NCBI GenBank assembly: GCA_021014325.1
Contig: CM037462.1
Span: 10,894,501 to 10,958,500, forward strand
Direction: 5' to 3'
DNA length: 64,000 nucleotides
From: Plazaster borealis
Taxonomy: Eukaryota > Echinodermata > Asteroidea > Forcipulatida > Labidiasteridae
Made by a program: the position numbers and the translations under genes. Under the pieces are notes generated by a model. The model saw only the letters and a list, made by a program, of their open reading frames with translations. It ran no database searches and was not told where the DNA came from. Positions 10,401 to 21,852 of this stretch are shown here, in pieces; within the stretch, counting starts at the first letter, position 1; each line of letters opens with the position of its first letter.

Positions 10401-13400
10401 TCCGACATGCCCACCTTTTCTTTTTCTTCCTCCAACTTCTCTTGCTTCTTGAGGGCGTGCATCTCACCCCACTGACTGGTGTCTTCCCCTTCCCCGGGGC
10501 GACGGATCTTGAACTGGGCCTGGGATCGTTCCTTGGAGAGTTGCTGTTTGTACTCGTCCAGCGTCAGCTCCTTGGCCTCTTCTTCTTCCTTCAGGGCCTC
10601 CTCTTCGTTGTCTGCCTCGCCTTCCTTTGCCTCGCCGGCCTCTGTGTCTCTGTAGAGTAAACCAGAGCAAGACGCATTTTAAGATTGTGCGCAAAATATT
10701 TATAAAATATCAAGTAATAAACCACAAGGGAAACTGCCTTGGTAAATTTCAAATAATTTCAAGTTAAACAAAGAAAAATATTGACTAGATCGGGATTCGA
10801 ACCTACAACCACCAACTCCACCAACTGAGCTATCTAACCCTAATGTTGGCGGTCTCCCTACGTTGACATTAGGGAGCTTTCGTTTTGGACGACGGATGGT
10901 TCTACACGGTTGAACCCAAACGTTGTCATTTTCAGCACAACGCAGATTCACCCCAAGTACTGTCGTAGAAATTGAAGGCCGACAAAGCCTCAGAGTCGAC
11001 GCATGCGCAGATAGCTCGAGGTGTCATTTTCACCGTTGCAGAACCATCCGTCGTCCAAAACGAAAGCTCGCTAGTATCTTTGTTAGGGGGGGTGCCAGTC
11101 ATGGCAGTTCAGGGCCCAATTTCATAGAACTGCTTAAGTAGAAAATATTGCTTAACAATTTTCTGCTAAGCAGAAATGAGCAGGATATCAGTCACTAATT
11201 GTACATGTGACATGGTAGTTTGGCTGGTAACCTTACTCTAGTAAGCATACTTTTGTTATGCTTAGCTTAGCTACTTGTTTTGCTCAAGCAGCTCTATGAA
11301 ATTGGCCCCAGGTTTTAAGCAGTGTCTTCTGCTTAAGCAGCTCTATGAAATTGGGCCCTTGACTTAAGCCAGTGACTATTTTGAGGCATGACTAGTGCAG
11401 GAATCCTTTATAGTTTTGCTCCGACATAGGGTATGGGGATACAACATTAACTCCAGCCATCAAATGTTCCAGAAAACTATCGACACTACATAGTAATACA
11501 TGTAACATAGTTCTGTGCACAGTTGTACCATTATAACACAACCCGTGCAGTTGAATGTTTCAAACGGTTTTTAAGAAGATTTAACATCTGTTAAAATCAA
11601 AAGTCCATATATAACTCATATATGAGATGCAGTTTCAGCCATAACACCTATTTTATTGATTGATTTTTTAGTTTAAGGGCAGTATTATTTACGGGGGCTG
11701 TTCACAATTGTTTATATTAATGTAGAGACACGGGAAGAACGAGGATTCGCCAAAATACATCAATAATAATAAATGCAATCAATGACGTCTAAAATAAAAT
11801 AAAATAAAATAAACTCTCCTGTACTGGTTTAATTTTTCCAATACAATAGCACAAAATATGCAATACAATGCAAAAAGTCACAATAATATAGACTACACAA
11901 CTACACATGCACTGTCAAAGGAAGGTCACAAAAAGGTCAGCACACACGATCTGGCTACGCGGACGCACCTGTGATGGTGCTACCTGGCAAAATACACACA
12001 TGGTTTTACAATGATTCCGATCAAAATAGAGCCCTAAAAATCACAGTAGTTCAGGTATAAATGAGGGTTTGCATATAAAATAATACTCACAGATATCTCT
12101 ACACCTCTATTACTCCCATATAAATAGCTTTTTGGAGCATGGCCAGAGCCATGCTCCCTACAAAAATAGAGAGAAATACTACTCAAATAAAATGTGCTCT
12201 TTCAAGAAACGAAGCTATAGAAAAAGAGAAAGATTGTCACGTGACTCCAAAAGTAAACTTTCCTACAAGTTGAACAATGAGGGCGCACTTGGGATCCCTA
12301 CATTTACATGAGTGTACAAAACCGTCTGCTGCTAGTGTATGCTTTCTAAAATAAAAAAAATGTTGTTCTATCACTTTGTCTCATACTAGTAGTCATTGGC
12401 TAAACTCACAGTAAGATCATTGATTTGTACAATCAAGTGCCAGCCATCCTCACTCCAATTTCCCTCCCTCAGCCGGGCCCAATCCATGGCATGAAAGAAT
12501 TAAAATTTTGTTATGAACACTTTTAGGTGCATGTGTGTGTGGTGCAGGGGGAGTCCCGAAAAAGTGTACGGCTTGTACGCTCGTAAAAATGTTGACTTTT
12601 GTGAACGACCCCTAAATAAAGATTTGTTGAGGAATTTCCCACTGAGGTTTGATTTAAGTTATAGCTTCGTATGACTTACTTAGGTTGTGTATCGGTGTCC
12701 ATGGGTTGTGCAGTATACTCTTGTACTTCGCCATCTTCGGTCACGTTGGATGTGTTCAGGTCCCTGTCAAACAAAACAAAACAATCTCCGTTAAGAGTTT
12801 GGGCCATCATTGACTACATTTCCAAGTATGACAGTCACACCATTGGGTTTTTGGTGAAGGAGCATATGCACTTCCATCGACTAGTTTTTAATAAACATGA
12901 TTTAGTGGTTTCGACTTGGTGGTGAAGATTTCATTAAATTTAGGTGGCGACATTCTTAAACAAGCATTATCTGATTTAGAACAATTGAACTCAGAATGGA
13001 ATGTTGAGGGACAATTTTAGAAAGGTTGTTTTACAAAACAATGTGCGGTAATGTGACCTTTCGATAAATTTAAACCACGTCAATCAGCCTTAAGTGACCT
13101 ACAAATGAGTCACGTGATCTGCAATTGAGTCACGTGATCTGCCATTGAGTCATGTGATCTGCCATTGAGTCATGCGACTTGTCAATGAGTCGCTTGGACT
13201 GCACACGAATCATGTGACCTGCAATTGAGTCAGTGACCTGCGCATCAATCATGTGACCTGCCAATGAGTCACATGACCACCAATGAGTCACATGAACTGC
13301 CAATGAGTCACATGACCTGCCAATGGTAACATGACCTGCCAATGAGTCACATGACCTGCCAATGAGTCACATGACCTGCCAGTGAGTCACATGACCTGCC

Positions 13401-16400
13401 AGTGAGTCACATGACCTGCATATAATAATAACACATCTTAACTCCAGCTGAGAAGCTGAATTGCGAAGGAAGCGGCTATAATGTGTTCCAGCCACAGGCA
13501 TACAAGGGCACCTTTGGCAGCCAGCCACATCAACTCATTCATGGCCACGAAGAACAGCCCGAGATCGCAAGTGTTCGATTTTTTCAGGGGGGGAAAACCA
13601 GAGGGCCCGGAGAAAAACCCTTGAGGCACAGGAGAGAAGCAACGCACAACTCTACTCACATATATGTCCCTAGCCAGGAATCTAACCAGGACTGCAGTGG
13701 TGAGAGGCGAGTGCTTTGCATACTAGCCACCCACGCCACCCGTCACGAGTCTTGTGACCCACAAATGAGCCATGTGACTTGTTAGTCACATGACCTGCCA
13801 ATCAGTACGGTGATCTTGCCAAACCATTTCTTGATACAAACTACAGTGGAGCAAGAAGTGTTGGAAACAGACATTGGTGCACATGTGTTGGTGCAAATGA
13901 TGGCCCGTGCATAAAGGTGTATTGTTAGATTGCGAGTTAAACCCGACTTTATAGTAAGGGGAAAGTTAGGTGATCTTACCATCCAATTACCATCAAATTC
14001 CATTGAAATACTATAAAAGATTATCCCAATTTGGGAGACCTGGGGCAAAGATGTTTGGACTCTGACAAGATTGGTGTGTAATTCTTCATTCCAGACCTTT
14101 GTCGTTTTGTTGTACAAATGTGGCAAACAACAATGGACTTCCACCATTGTTTATCACTGTATTCGGCTCATACGTCCGAGCATTCCGAGATTCCAGCATA
14201 CCACGGAAGAATATCGACCATGGCTTACGGCCGAGGCTCTGCGATTCATGGTGAGTGCATACTCATTTTCTCACAAGACGACACAAAATCCCGATGCTAA
14301 TTATGAGAACCTCCCCACCCCCCTTTCAAGTCAGGGTTTCATTGTGGCGATGATTTTTTTAAAGGAAATTGCTCAAAACTTCCATAAGCAATAGCGCGCA
14401 TAGGCCCGAACAAATTTTCTCAGGATACTGACGTGAAGTGGTTAAATTATTAGACTCAGTCAGTGGTCCAGTGACTATTTGTAGCTCTGTATAAATAAAA
14501 TGTAACTTTTTCCTGTCCTAAGATGGCTTCGTGCAAAACTAACAGAACGGCAAAGCAAAACACAAAAGAAAACCAGTTGCAAATGATGACTGCTTCGAAA
14601 CATTACATTTCTGTGTAGTATTTGTTTTTGCCGAGCAATTTCGAGGGTAGAATTTCCAGAAAATCTCAACTAGCCCACCCGTCTGAAAGCTGACTCTTAA
14701 TCAGAAGTATTGTTTTCATGGATCTAAAGTCGTTACTTAAAACAAAATATAAAATATTTGCTGAACTTTCAGGAGATTTGGAATTGAAAAACTTTTGTGT
14801 TTATATTAATTAGTCTCAAAAAGTAGGCATTTGGGAAAAACACCCAGACTTCAGGAGTTATTTGGTTTATGAGGGTCACTGGTCAAGTGCAAAAATGATT
14901 GGACTCTGGCCACTGGTCAAGTGCTAAACTGACTGGACTCTTGCCAGTGGTCAAGTGCTAAAATGACTGGACTCTGGCCAGTGGTCAAGTGCTAAAATGA
15001 CTGGACTTTGGCCAGTGGTCAAGTGCTAAAATGACTGGACTCTGGCCAGTGGTCAAGTGCTAAAATGACAGGACTCTGGCCAGTGGTCCAGTGGGTATTT
15101 TGGGCTGTTGAGCTGGGTAAAGCCGAGTGTTAAGATGTGTTTATTAGCACAAATCTCTTCTGAACCAAAATATAATCTTCACAAAAATCTAATCAAATCA
15201 GTAGTGTATAATGGTGATGTTAGTTCATGGCAGGGGTGGGGGAGTTTAGGTCATCGTCAGTTACTGCCACTTACTTCATGTCATCCTTAGAGGTGCCCCA
15301 GTTGTGAGAGCCGCCGCCTTCACGTTTGTCTTGGGGTTTTAAGGAGCTGCTGAAACAGAAGGAGACAGCAATTCAGCCCATGCAGGCCCGGATTAAGAAT
15401 ACGAAAAAGGACATTGTGGGCTGCTGCTTCTGGATTTTTTTCTCTTTCTCTCAAGAGAACAAAAAGACTTGAGTGTAAATTAACTTCTTGGCTTTTGGGA
15501 CAGTCCATCATTTGTCATTGTATAGCTCTCTACATTAATTTTGCCATTAACCCTCCTACTATCTGACCATTCAGTATCATTCGCAATGAATTTGAAAGAT
15601 AGTTGCCAGCCTGCAAATAATATCATGTGGAGAATGCATTTGAACAGTGTACACTTATAAAGAGGGCCCAATTTCATGGCTCTGCTAACCGCGGAGGTCT
15701 GCGCTTACAGCCCATAGAACTTTGTGCCTTACAGGGAGCCGTATTCCGCGGTAATCACAGCCATGAAATTGGACCCTAGTTATTACGCAACCCGTGCAGT
15801 GAATGGTTGGTCAACTCACTGGAAATGATTTCCAAAAGTAGGAGGGTCAAAATAAACAAATAATAAATGAAACGCATACAATTTAATGCAGATGTTCCCA
15901 AAGGACATGTGAAACATTTTCCATGAAAAAACAACAATCTCACTGTTCAACTGAACTACTTGTCACCCCCGTATATATTTGCTGTTCACCTTTAATTCTC
16001 TTTCCTTATCACTGTTTTGGGTCGTTATGAATGACGCCTGGAATTGAGAAAGGAGCATTCCAACAGGCCATCACAGTGACTGTTGTTAGGGCAAGGCAGT
16101 TTTTCCTTGGTAAAGGGCACCTCTTTGAAGGCAATTTAAGAGACTTCATGGGGCACCATGGCAATGACCAAGGGCATGGGGGAAAGTATGTCCTTTTAGG
16201 GACATCATGCTAGAATCAGGACAACAGAGGGCCAAGGCTTCAGGTAACCCCTCAAGTGGCTCTGAATTTGATGGAAGAAACAAATGTCTCTGCTTCCTCT
16301 GACTTCATCTTCGAGATGTCTGAATGGGTATGAGCTCATCACAGAGGGTGCCCTTTATAAAGGAAACATTTGCCTACGCCTTCATGAAATAGCTTCCATA

Positions 16401-19400
16401 GCGTTAGTGAGTAAAACCCAACCTGGTTTCACCAATACCCATGAATCGTGATTGAATAACACCAACACAGCTCCATCAGTGATGACGAAGCAAACCACTG
16501 GTACACCTCGGTGGTTTCCGTGCCATTAACTAGTACCTCTTGTCACTGCCGCTGTGACGGTCAAACTCTCTCTTCCCGCGGTAGTCACGCCCACCGGTGA
16601 AGCCACGGCCTCTCCCACGTCCTCGGCCACCACGCCCTCTTTCTCCCCTCGGCGGTCGGTCGCCTTGATCAGCACTTCGATAGGGCCTCTCCGACCTTTC
16701 ACCCTTGAACTCGGAGGGTGCTTGGTTCTCTTGATTTTCACTGGTTTCATCTCGTCTTTCGCCTCGGTTTCGCCTGTTTTCACCACCTGGGCGCCCTCCG
16801 GCACCAGCACTTCGGATTCCACCACGTCCTCCTTGCCTCCTTGTGTCTGCTGGGGGTTCCTGCTTTATTTCTGGAAAAGAAATTTAAAACCTATGTAACC
16901 AACAGCCAGTTTTTGAATTTTGTCCAAAATCAGAATTATCTTGGAGATCAGAAAAAAAGGTGTAATTTTTAGGGTTATAAATAAGTGCAAAAACAAGTGT
17001 CTAAAACGTCATTTGGCCCCTTTTTGTAGTATTAAATGTGGAGATGGTGTATCGATAGCTTCATGATGGTTGAGGTGTTGCTCATCAATCGCGCCAATAC
17101 ACCGGACTCCCTCCGCTTCTTGGTCCTACACCAACCTAGTATCAGGGAGTCACATGACTTTTCGGATGAGAGCTCATGTTTTTTTCATAACTTTTAGTCC
17201 CCCTCCCCCCCCATGTTCACTTACCAATAATGCAGTTGAGGCAAGTACATAAAAACAAAACTTGTTTTTGCCTAATTTTATGAAATCTCATTGTCTTTCT
17301 AGTGTCGGTTTCAACTGCAAACTGTTGGGATTGTTAATCGAGTCGCCAGACACAAAAAATATGTGTACAATGTATGCAGACCGATTGGCAAATGTTACAT
17401 GTTCAGCACTTGATTCACCAGGCCTCAAATTTCACGGCGGCCACGACGGCACTTTGGAAATGGCCGTGGTGCCCCTCGAAAATACCTTCTTCACGGCAAT
17501 AATTGCTGTGCCCTTTCCCCCCGTTGGCCGTCATGCCCTTTTTACATAATTTTTAGTTTTTGGCAGACAATGTGTTATATTAATTATTATCCAGCGAAAT
17601 ATATTCGGGAGTCGTGGTACAACAACGGATGGAGCAACGGCGATTCAGCGCAACTTGTTGTTCATCACCACGACCCTGCGCCTGAAACACTGCACACAAA
17701 CCATAGCCCGAACATCTGACATCCCACTTTAATAAGGGACCAGTATAACATGATCCATTGAACGACAGAGGACACTGTTGTCATGAACAGCGGTTTTTGA
17801 AGAGTGCTTTAAAACAGGGTTTTTTTGCAAGCTCGTTTTGGCGTAATTTTATGAAGAATCTCCAAGCTGACAATCGCTCGTTCCAGCATGGTCAGCGACA
17901 TGATGTTTACTGATGCGCATGATCACGAGCACTGATTTGATGAAACAGCAATTATACCTAGCCTTTTTCATGTTGCTGCAGCGTGGTTTTACTCCGCGCT
18001 GCTTGCTGCTGGGTTCATGATCCACAGATAATTACCACCTTCACTACAGACTACTAAATAGACAAGCGAGGTCGTACAGTTTGTCACACTGCATATGCGC
18101 ATCAGCAAACATCAGGGCTTTAACGATGTTTTAAACTAGTGATTGTCGGCTCAGAGATTCTTAATAAAATTACACCAAAACGAGCTTGCACAAAATTGTT
18201 TCAATGCACTCTCGACAATAAGGTAATGGCAAGTGACAACTGGGGGAAAAATTTTGGCAAAAAACATCAGTTTCTAATAATCATCATTTCTAATAATCAT
18301 CACACTTCTTGTAGCCCAGGTTGGACTCCTCCGTTGCATACAACGCGACGGAGTCCAGGGTATAAAGGTCCTCAGACATTGCGACAAAATTTATAACCAT
18401 TTTTAATCATATTTTTACCTTTTTGAGGAAGCTGAAACGTGACTCACATGTTTCTTGTGTTCTGAACCTTACGCCTGCTCTATTCAGAACTGCCAATTTT
18501 ATCCTTGGATGACATTATTGTGAAAATAAAATGGAAATTGACGCATTCGTTGCGACAACCTCAACTGACATGGAACCAAGCCCACAAAAGAGGGCGCTGT
18601 CTAACCCGTAACACTGAACGCTTTTTCTTCCGGGCGGCAACACGACGGTGCACAACTTGGACTTATTTTTGGAAATAATGTCATTCATGGATGTATTTGA
18701 TAGGTTTTGAACTCAGCAAAAGTGTAATTAAAGGCACCAAGATTAAGTGAATGGGGTTTCAGCGTCTCAAATTAGGTAAAAATATTTTAAAATGTTACTC
18801 AAAATTTTGTTCGCATTGTAAAGGATCTTTATACCCAGGACGTCAGTGCAGTGGCACTGACTGACGTCCTACCAGGGCTAACACTTCTTGATGCCATGTT
18901 TGGGTGTAGTAGGGCCAGGAGCGAAGGGAGTCCAGTGTACATTATTGGCACTATTTTATGGGGCTAGCAGAAAAAATGTCTGAATCCGGGTCGCCACTTT
19001 TTCACTCAAAAGCAATATCTTCTTTGAGTAACCATGGTTAATAAGACACCACTTATTTCATAATGAATGAAAAAAGTCGCGGCCAGATACAGAAATATTT
19101 CCAGGCTTTAAATATTGCCAACCAACACGCAACAGAGTGACTGCAACATTTTCGCTTATTTTGGCCAAAAACACAAATAGTATAATTTAAACAAAATTGA
19201 GATGAAAGTTGTTTTAATGGTCGTACTCATATAACAAGTGAAAAAGTGGCAGTCCTTTCTCCTTACCCCCGGCCCCATGGTGGATACAGCATGCGGGTTC
19301 TTTTAAATTTTAGTTTTATTTAATACCAAAATGAATTCGCTTACCATAATAACAAAGCTGAAAATGGAAATAACGTGTCTTTAAAGTTTCTCCTTGTTAG

Positions 19401-19875
19401 TTGAGGTTAACAAATGTACACTTTATAATCTTTCTATCCACAGAAACAGTCACACATATTTAAGATATTAATGATGATTCAATTGGAAAAGTCAACTCTG
19501 GAAAAAAGTAGTCTAGGTTTAAAAATGGCGGACAAAGCATGTGGTCATCACCGAAACCTCACCAAACATGACCTAAAAACTTAAAAAGTACGTTTGTAAA
19601 AAAACACTATTAATCAAGTAACGTTTTAGTAATTAAATAATTAAAACAGTTAAAACAATGAACTATTTTCTGTAGCTTTTACCTTCTTTTTTAGGTTTCA
19701 GTTCGGGCTCAGGTTCTTTCTTTTCCCCCTCGGCTTTCTTTTTTGCCTCGCTCTTCTTCTTCTTGTCCTTCTTCTGTGGTTTCTTTTCCGATGGGAGGAT
19801 TTCTAATGGATCTCCCACCACATCCATGTCCAGGTAAAACCTGTTATTTACCTTAACGGAATATTGTACATCCAT
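6894..19875 (-). CDS. SERBP1: SERBP1/HABP4-family RNA-binding protein (whole gene, 6 coding exons)
   Basis: Members of this family (SERPINE1 mRNA-binding protein 1 / intracellular hyaluronan-binding protein 4) bind mRNA and idle 80S ribosomes in cytoplasm and nucleus. The coding exons, joined in frame, are 19683-19875, 16537-16870, 15275-15349, 12680-12763, 10415-10649 and 6894-7484, giving 503 residues; vertebrate members are about 410. Visible signatures: N-terminal NNRFYLDMD block (10-18) and a Lys/Glu-rich tract; first RGG tract, then KREFDRHSGSDK (164-175); SHNWGT (190-195); ELTLDEYK (256-263) followed by FKIRRPGEGED; DINISF (326-331), equivalent to the vertebrate DITSQLEINF block; a long second RG/RD tract; and a C-terminal EEFPSL like the family's EAFPAL. 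The ATG at 19875 has A at -3 and G at +4. One gene probably represents the state before the vertebrate SERBP1/HABP4 split, so either name is defensible. Confidence 0.95.
8152..8488. mobile_element. TTTAAAGG-type MITE in SERBP1-like intron
   Basis: It begins TTTTAAAGGGTGTGTACAAC and ends GTTGTACACACCATTTAACG. Confidence 0.65.
8660..8860. mobile_element. Half copy of the 754-1144 palindromic MITE
   Basis: It shares ACGTTGCCCTTGGATTGGGC, GATCCACACAAACAT and GCGTGGTTTTCCTTTTA with the complete element. Only one arm is left. Confidence 0.65.
9238..9555. mobile_element. TTTAAAGG-type MITE
   Basis: Ends CTTTAAACAGCGTGCACAAC and GTTGTACACATGCTTTAAAA are inverted; the neighbouring TTGGTAAG and TTACCGAT agree with the family. 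Confidence 0.6.
9636..9935. repeat. Cluster of TGTTGCATTTNGCA motifs
   Basis: At least eight copies of TGTTGCATT(T/C)-type words followed by GGCA or AGCA lie on the plus strand at irregular spacing of about 10-75 bases; one reverse copy is near 9630. Confidence 0.6.
10219..10357. repeat. GGCCTGGAATT-ended repeat, copy 1
   Basis: It starts GGCCTGGAATCACATGGAGG and ends GATGAAATTCCAGGCC. Better copies are at 38119-38280 and 43190-43342; diverged relatives lie near 16060-16240 and 17424-17545. Confidence 0.65.
10415..10649 (-). CDS. SERBP1: SERBP1-like coding exon 5 (conserved HABP4/PAI-RBP1 core)
   Basis: This exon encodes residues 230-307: an acidic Glu-rich stretch, then ELTLDEYKQQLSKERSQAQF, KIRRPGEGED and a Lys/Glu-rich helix. 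The TLDE-x-K ... F-x-IR-x-P pattern is the most conserved block of the family. The acceptor is CTACAG|A and the donor GAAAAG|GTGGGC. The opposite strand and the other minus frame are open only as shadows. Confidence 0.94.
10790..10870 (-). mobile_element. tRNA-derived SINE fragment (TAGCTCAGTTGGT head)
   Basis: The minus strand has a box-A-like AGCTCAGTTGGTGGAG and box-B-like GGTTCGAATCC separated by a shortened interval. Longer relatives occur at 33615, 33908, 34047, 44340 and 45500. Confidence 0.6.
11112..11359. mobile_element. Family-A MITE with an extra terminal arm
   Basis: GGGCCCAATTTCATAGAACT starts the element; CTATGAAATTGGCCCC closes it at about 11310, and a second closing arm CTATGAAATTGGGCCC follows at 11341-11358. 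Confidence 0.7.
11360..12679. other. SERBP1-like intron, nothing recognised
   Basis: AT-rich intronic DNA with a short AAAAT microsatellite at 11790-11811. No exon or repeat family was recognised. Confidence 0.4.
12680..12763 (-). CDS. SERBP1: SERBP1-like coding exon 4
   Basis: This 84-base exon encodes DLNTSNVTEDGEVQEY and TAQPMDTDTQP. The SNVTEDGE piece aligns with SNVTEETPEGE in vertebrate SERBP1. The donor CCTAA|GTAAGT is strong, and the flanking codons (AA+G before, AA+A after) both complete to lysine. Confidence 0.9.
   Translation of the reverse strand, partial: GPEHIQRDRRWRSTRVYCTTHGHRYTT
13085..13430. repeat. 20-bp minisatellite with repeated TGAGTCA
   Basis: About 16 copies of a unit close to CAATGAGTCACATGACCTGC. 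A few relict units remain at 13740-13805 after an inserted SINE-like block. Confidence 0.9.
13431..13740 (-). mobile_element. SINE-like block inside the minisatellite
   Basis: GGGAAAACCAGAGGGCCCGG and the right-end AGGAATCTAACCAGGACTGC resemble the elements at 33155-33352 and 51690-51863, whose tRNA-like head lies at the right on the minus strand. Confidence 0.5.
14865..15098. repeat. 34-bp minisatellite
   Basis: Six to seven copies of a unit beginning GGTCAAGTGCTAAAATGACT at 34-base spacing, in the SERBP1-like intron just downstream of exon 3. Confidence 0.9.
15275..15349 (-). CDS. SERBP1: SERBP1-like coding exon 3
   Basis: This 75-base exon encodes SSLKPQDKREGGGSHNWGTS and KDDM. GSHNWGT is near-invariant in SERBP1. 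The acceptor is TTTCAG|CAGC, the donor ATGAA|GTAAGT, and the phase agrees with both neighbours. A second CAG three bases into the exon is a possible alternative acceptor that would remove one serine. Confidence 0.93.
15664..15776. mobile_element. Family-A2 MITE variant
   Basis: GGGCCCAATTTCATGGCTCT at the left and AGCCATGAAATTGGACCC at the right, but with a different core containing CCGCGG. A relative is at about 3948-4064. Confidence 0.65.
16537..16870 (-). CDS. SERBP1: SERBP1-like coding exon 2 (first RGG region)
   Basis: This exon encodes residues 66-175 with partial codons at both ends (acceptor TTTTCCAG, donor AAGAG|GTACTA). It begins IKQEPPADTRRQGGRGG, is rich in Arg and Gly, and ends with KREFDRHSGSDK, a strong family hallmark. 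The other minus-strand frame here is also open for about 100 codons but does not join neighbouring exons. Confidence 0.93.
17797..18214. mobile_element. Foldback element, ~418 bp
   Basis: Arms 17797-17876 and 18141-18214 are reverse complements with few mismatches (for example GCAAGCTCGTTTTGG against CCAAAACGAGCTTGC). The centre has no recognised gene. Confidence 0.7.
19683..19875 (-). CDS. SERBP1: SERBP1-like coding exon 1
   Basis: This exon encodes residues 1-64 plus one base of codon 65, starting MDVQYSVKVNNRFYLDMD. The NNRF and DPLEIL pieces match the family N-terminus (TNRFDQLF, DPFEVL in vertebrates). A Lys/Glu-rich stretch follows. The donor is GAAG|GTAAAA. Confidence 0.93.
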
Positions 19876-21464
19876 TTTGCCGATTTCTTCGACAAATGGA
19901 GGATGGCAATGGATTGCGATCGCTATAAAATTCGACTCATTTGTGCGGCGAGGAATGGATTCCGTCCAATATGGCGATCGTTGCTGCAGCAGTCAGCACC
20001 ACACAGCACAGTGCAGTATGCTGCATGCGCGATCGATGAATTTACACTGGTTAACTGTATTTCAATTTACTTGCAAGCAAGAGAGTGGGTACCAGCGTAA
20101 TTGGACTTGATGAGGGCGCTGTTGGTTTCCGAATTTGGGCATTCAGAGAAGTGTTCACAGTCAGTTACATGTAAATCCATGTTATTATATTCATGCACAT
20201 ACCATGGAGGAAGGAAATACACACACAACACACCAATTTCAGAATGATTTTTTACAGTAAAAAATTAAGGGCTTAATGAGCCTTGTGTTATGATTTTACT
20301 CAGCCTCCTTTAAAAATAAAAAAAACTGAAATCAAAGACTTTTTTCAGCACGTTCGCCGACTTTTTTTGTTTTCACTGCCCACCATGTGTTTTATCTTCA
20401 AACCTTTGCCTTATATGGGTATCATAATTGTCAACAAACAATGCATAGCCCTGCCGCCGCCATACAATTACAACCAGTATTGATGAAATTATGCACGAAA
20501 AAATGAATTACTATTTAAAAAAATGTTTGACATAACTTCGAATGGTTTGCGTGATAAGTCATTATCAGAGATGGTGTGGCTTGTTTATAATTTTAATTAA
20601 CACATTTTTTTAGAATTTGCAATTTTTTAATGTGTTACTTTCTGCAGTTCATTAGCTGATAATGGAAATTTAAAAATCTTCCTGGTTTCACTTGTATGAA
20701 CCTGTGACATCACTATGACATGTTTACAAAAGAGCCACAGAGCCTGGACTTGGAAAAAACACTAGTAAACATCTTGTGTAGATTGTACCCATGGATGATT
20801 TTCCTTCCTCCATAATTATTGCACTGTCTGATTTTTATCAGCTTTTGATATGAAACTTGTTAAGCTGATACTTGTATGATTTGTGTGGAAGTCATGACAC
20901 AGAATGTAACATTTCCCATATGACCGAACCTAATATCTTGCCTGCCAAAAAGGCCCTGGAATGTACAAGGTCGCTCTTTTTAAAATGTTACATGTGGATA
21001 AGCCTATAGTCTCAATTAATTATAGATAGATGACTTAGTCTGTTATGCATTCGATACATGCACAGAGCCTGGTTATTTTTTCCACACAATGTATTTCCTT
21101 GCATTATTAATCTAATCATAATCAAAGTTAGCATCCACCAGCTTTCCTTTGTGGTGGTGCAGCTGCAGATAATCACTGAACCCCGGGAAAAAAGCGCGGC
21201 AGCATAGATCCATCAACACAACGCGCGCCCTTTAATAATAAACACTACTGGATTTCCACGATTGTATTGGACATCATAACTGCAAGAACAAGGGAAAACA
21301 AATTCGTGGGAAATCAATGATTGCTGCGCGCGCCCTGCAGATTACCCATGTTGCACTTCGGTTTAAAGGCGCCAAATTCGGCTGTACCCGTTCATTACTT
21401 GGCGCGTAAGATTTACACACACAAAACGTTACAACGTCAAGATTGAGAGAAGAGGCAGAACAAC
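19876..21464. promoter_or_regulatory. Divergent promoter/intergenic region between SERBP1-like and ZNF367-like
   Basis: About 1.6 kb separates the two start codons. CpG-containing, more GC-rich sequence occurs next to each gene (about 19900-20110 and 21175-21465), with AT-rich DNA between. The proximal part near 20000-20035 has several CAGCA/GCAGC pieces and CGATCG sites. No repeat of the dispersed families was recognised in the middle, in contrast to most other non-coding stretches of the window. Confidence 0.6.
21368..21406. promoter_or_regulatory. Two E2F-like sites upstream of ZNF367-like
   Basis: GGCGCCAAA at 21368-21376 reads TTTGGCGCC on the minus strand, and CTTGGCGCG lies at 21398-21406 on the plus strand. 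The first matches and the second closely resembles the E2F consensus TTTSSCGC. They are about 60-95 bases before the start codon. The link to cell-cycle control is inference. Confidence 0.45.
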
Positions 21465-21852
21465 ATGGCTTCGGTTCTAACAAATTCCCCGCAGAAAATC
21501 TGCCCAAACACAATCATGAGATCGCCGGTCCGCCCACTGCGGCTAGATGCACTACCACGGACCCCGGTCAGCCCTGGTTTGGGTGAACTTTACCCGTGGA
21601 AGTGGGCCGAGAGCGTCCGGAATGTTCAGCTGAGTCCGAGTAGTTCGTGCAGCTCGCCTGGGTCTGAGCGCGGGTACATACCCGGCCATCTACCGGTGCA
21701 GAGTCCCAGCTCGAGAGGCCGCCCGCGCGCGGAGGCGATCCCCGAGTTGCAGAAGGAGGGGTCGACATCTGGGAATACAATCCGATGCAAGATTTGCCAG
21801 AGGGTGTTTCCACGTGAGAAGTCGCTCCAAGCTCACCTCAGAACACATACAG
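21465..21852 (+). CDS. ZNF367: ZNF367-like coding exon 1
   Basis: This exon encodes residues 1-129 plus one base, beginning [10 protein letters not shown] and ending within finger 1 ([20 protein letters not shown]). It is GC-rich relative to the rest of the gene. The donor is ACAG|GTGCGC. The opposite strand is open in this region only as a shadow. Confidence 0.94.

Noticed and set aside
10397..10660. Open frames on both strands over SERBP1-like exon 5
   Set aside because: Only the minus frame with TLDEYK and the correct splice phases is coding; the others are shadows.
13085..13430. CRISPR-like regular repeats
   Set aside because: Units are contiguous 20-mers without unique spacers, in a eukaryotic intron; this is a minisatellite.
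16526..16898. Second minus-strand frame (VESEVLVPEGAQ) and plus-strand frame over exon 2
   Set aside because: The first looks protein-like but does not fit the phases at either splice site; the RGG/KREFDRHSGSDK frame does.
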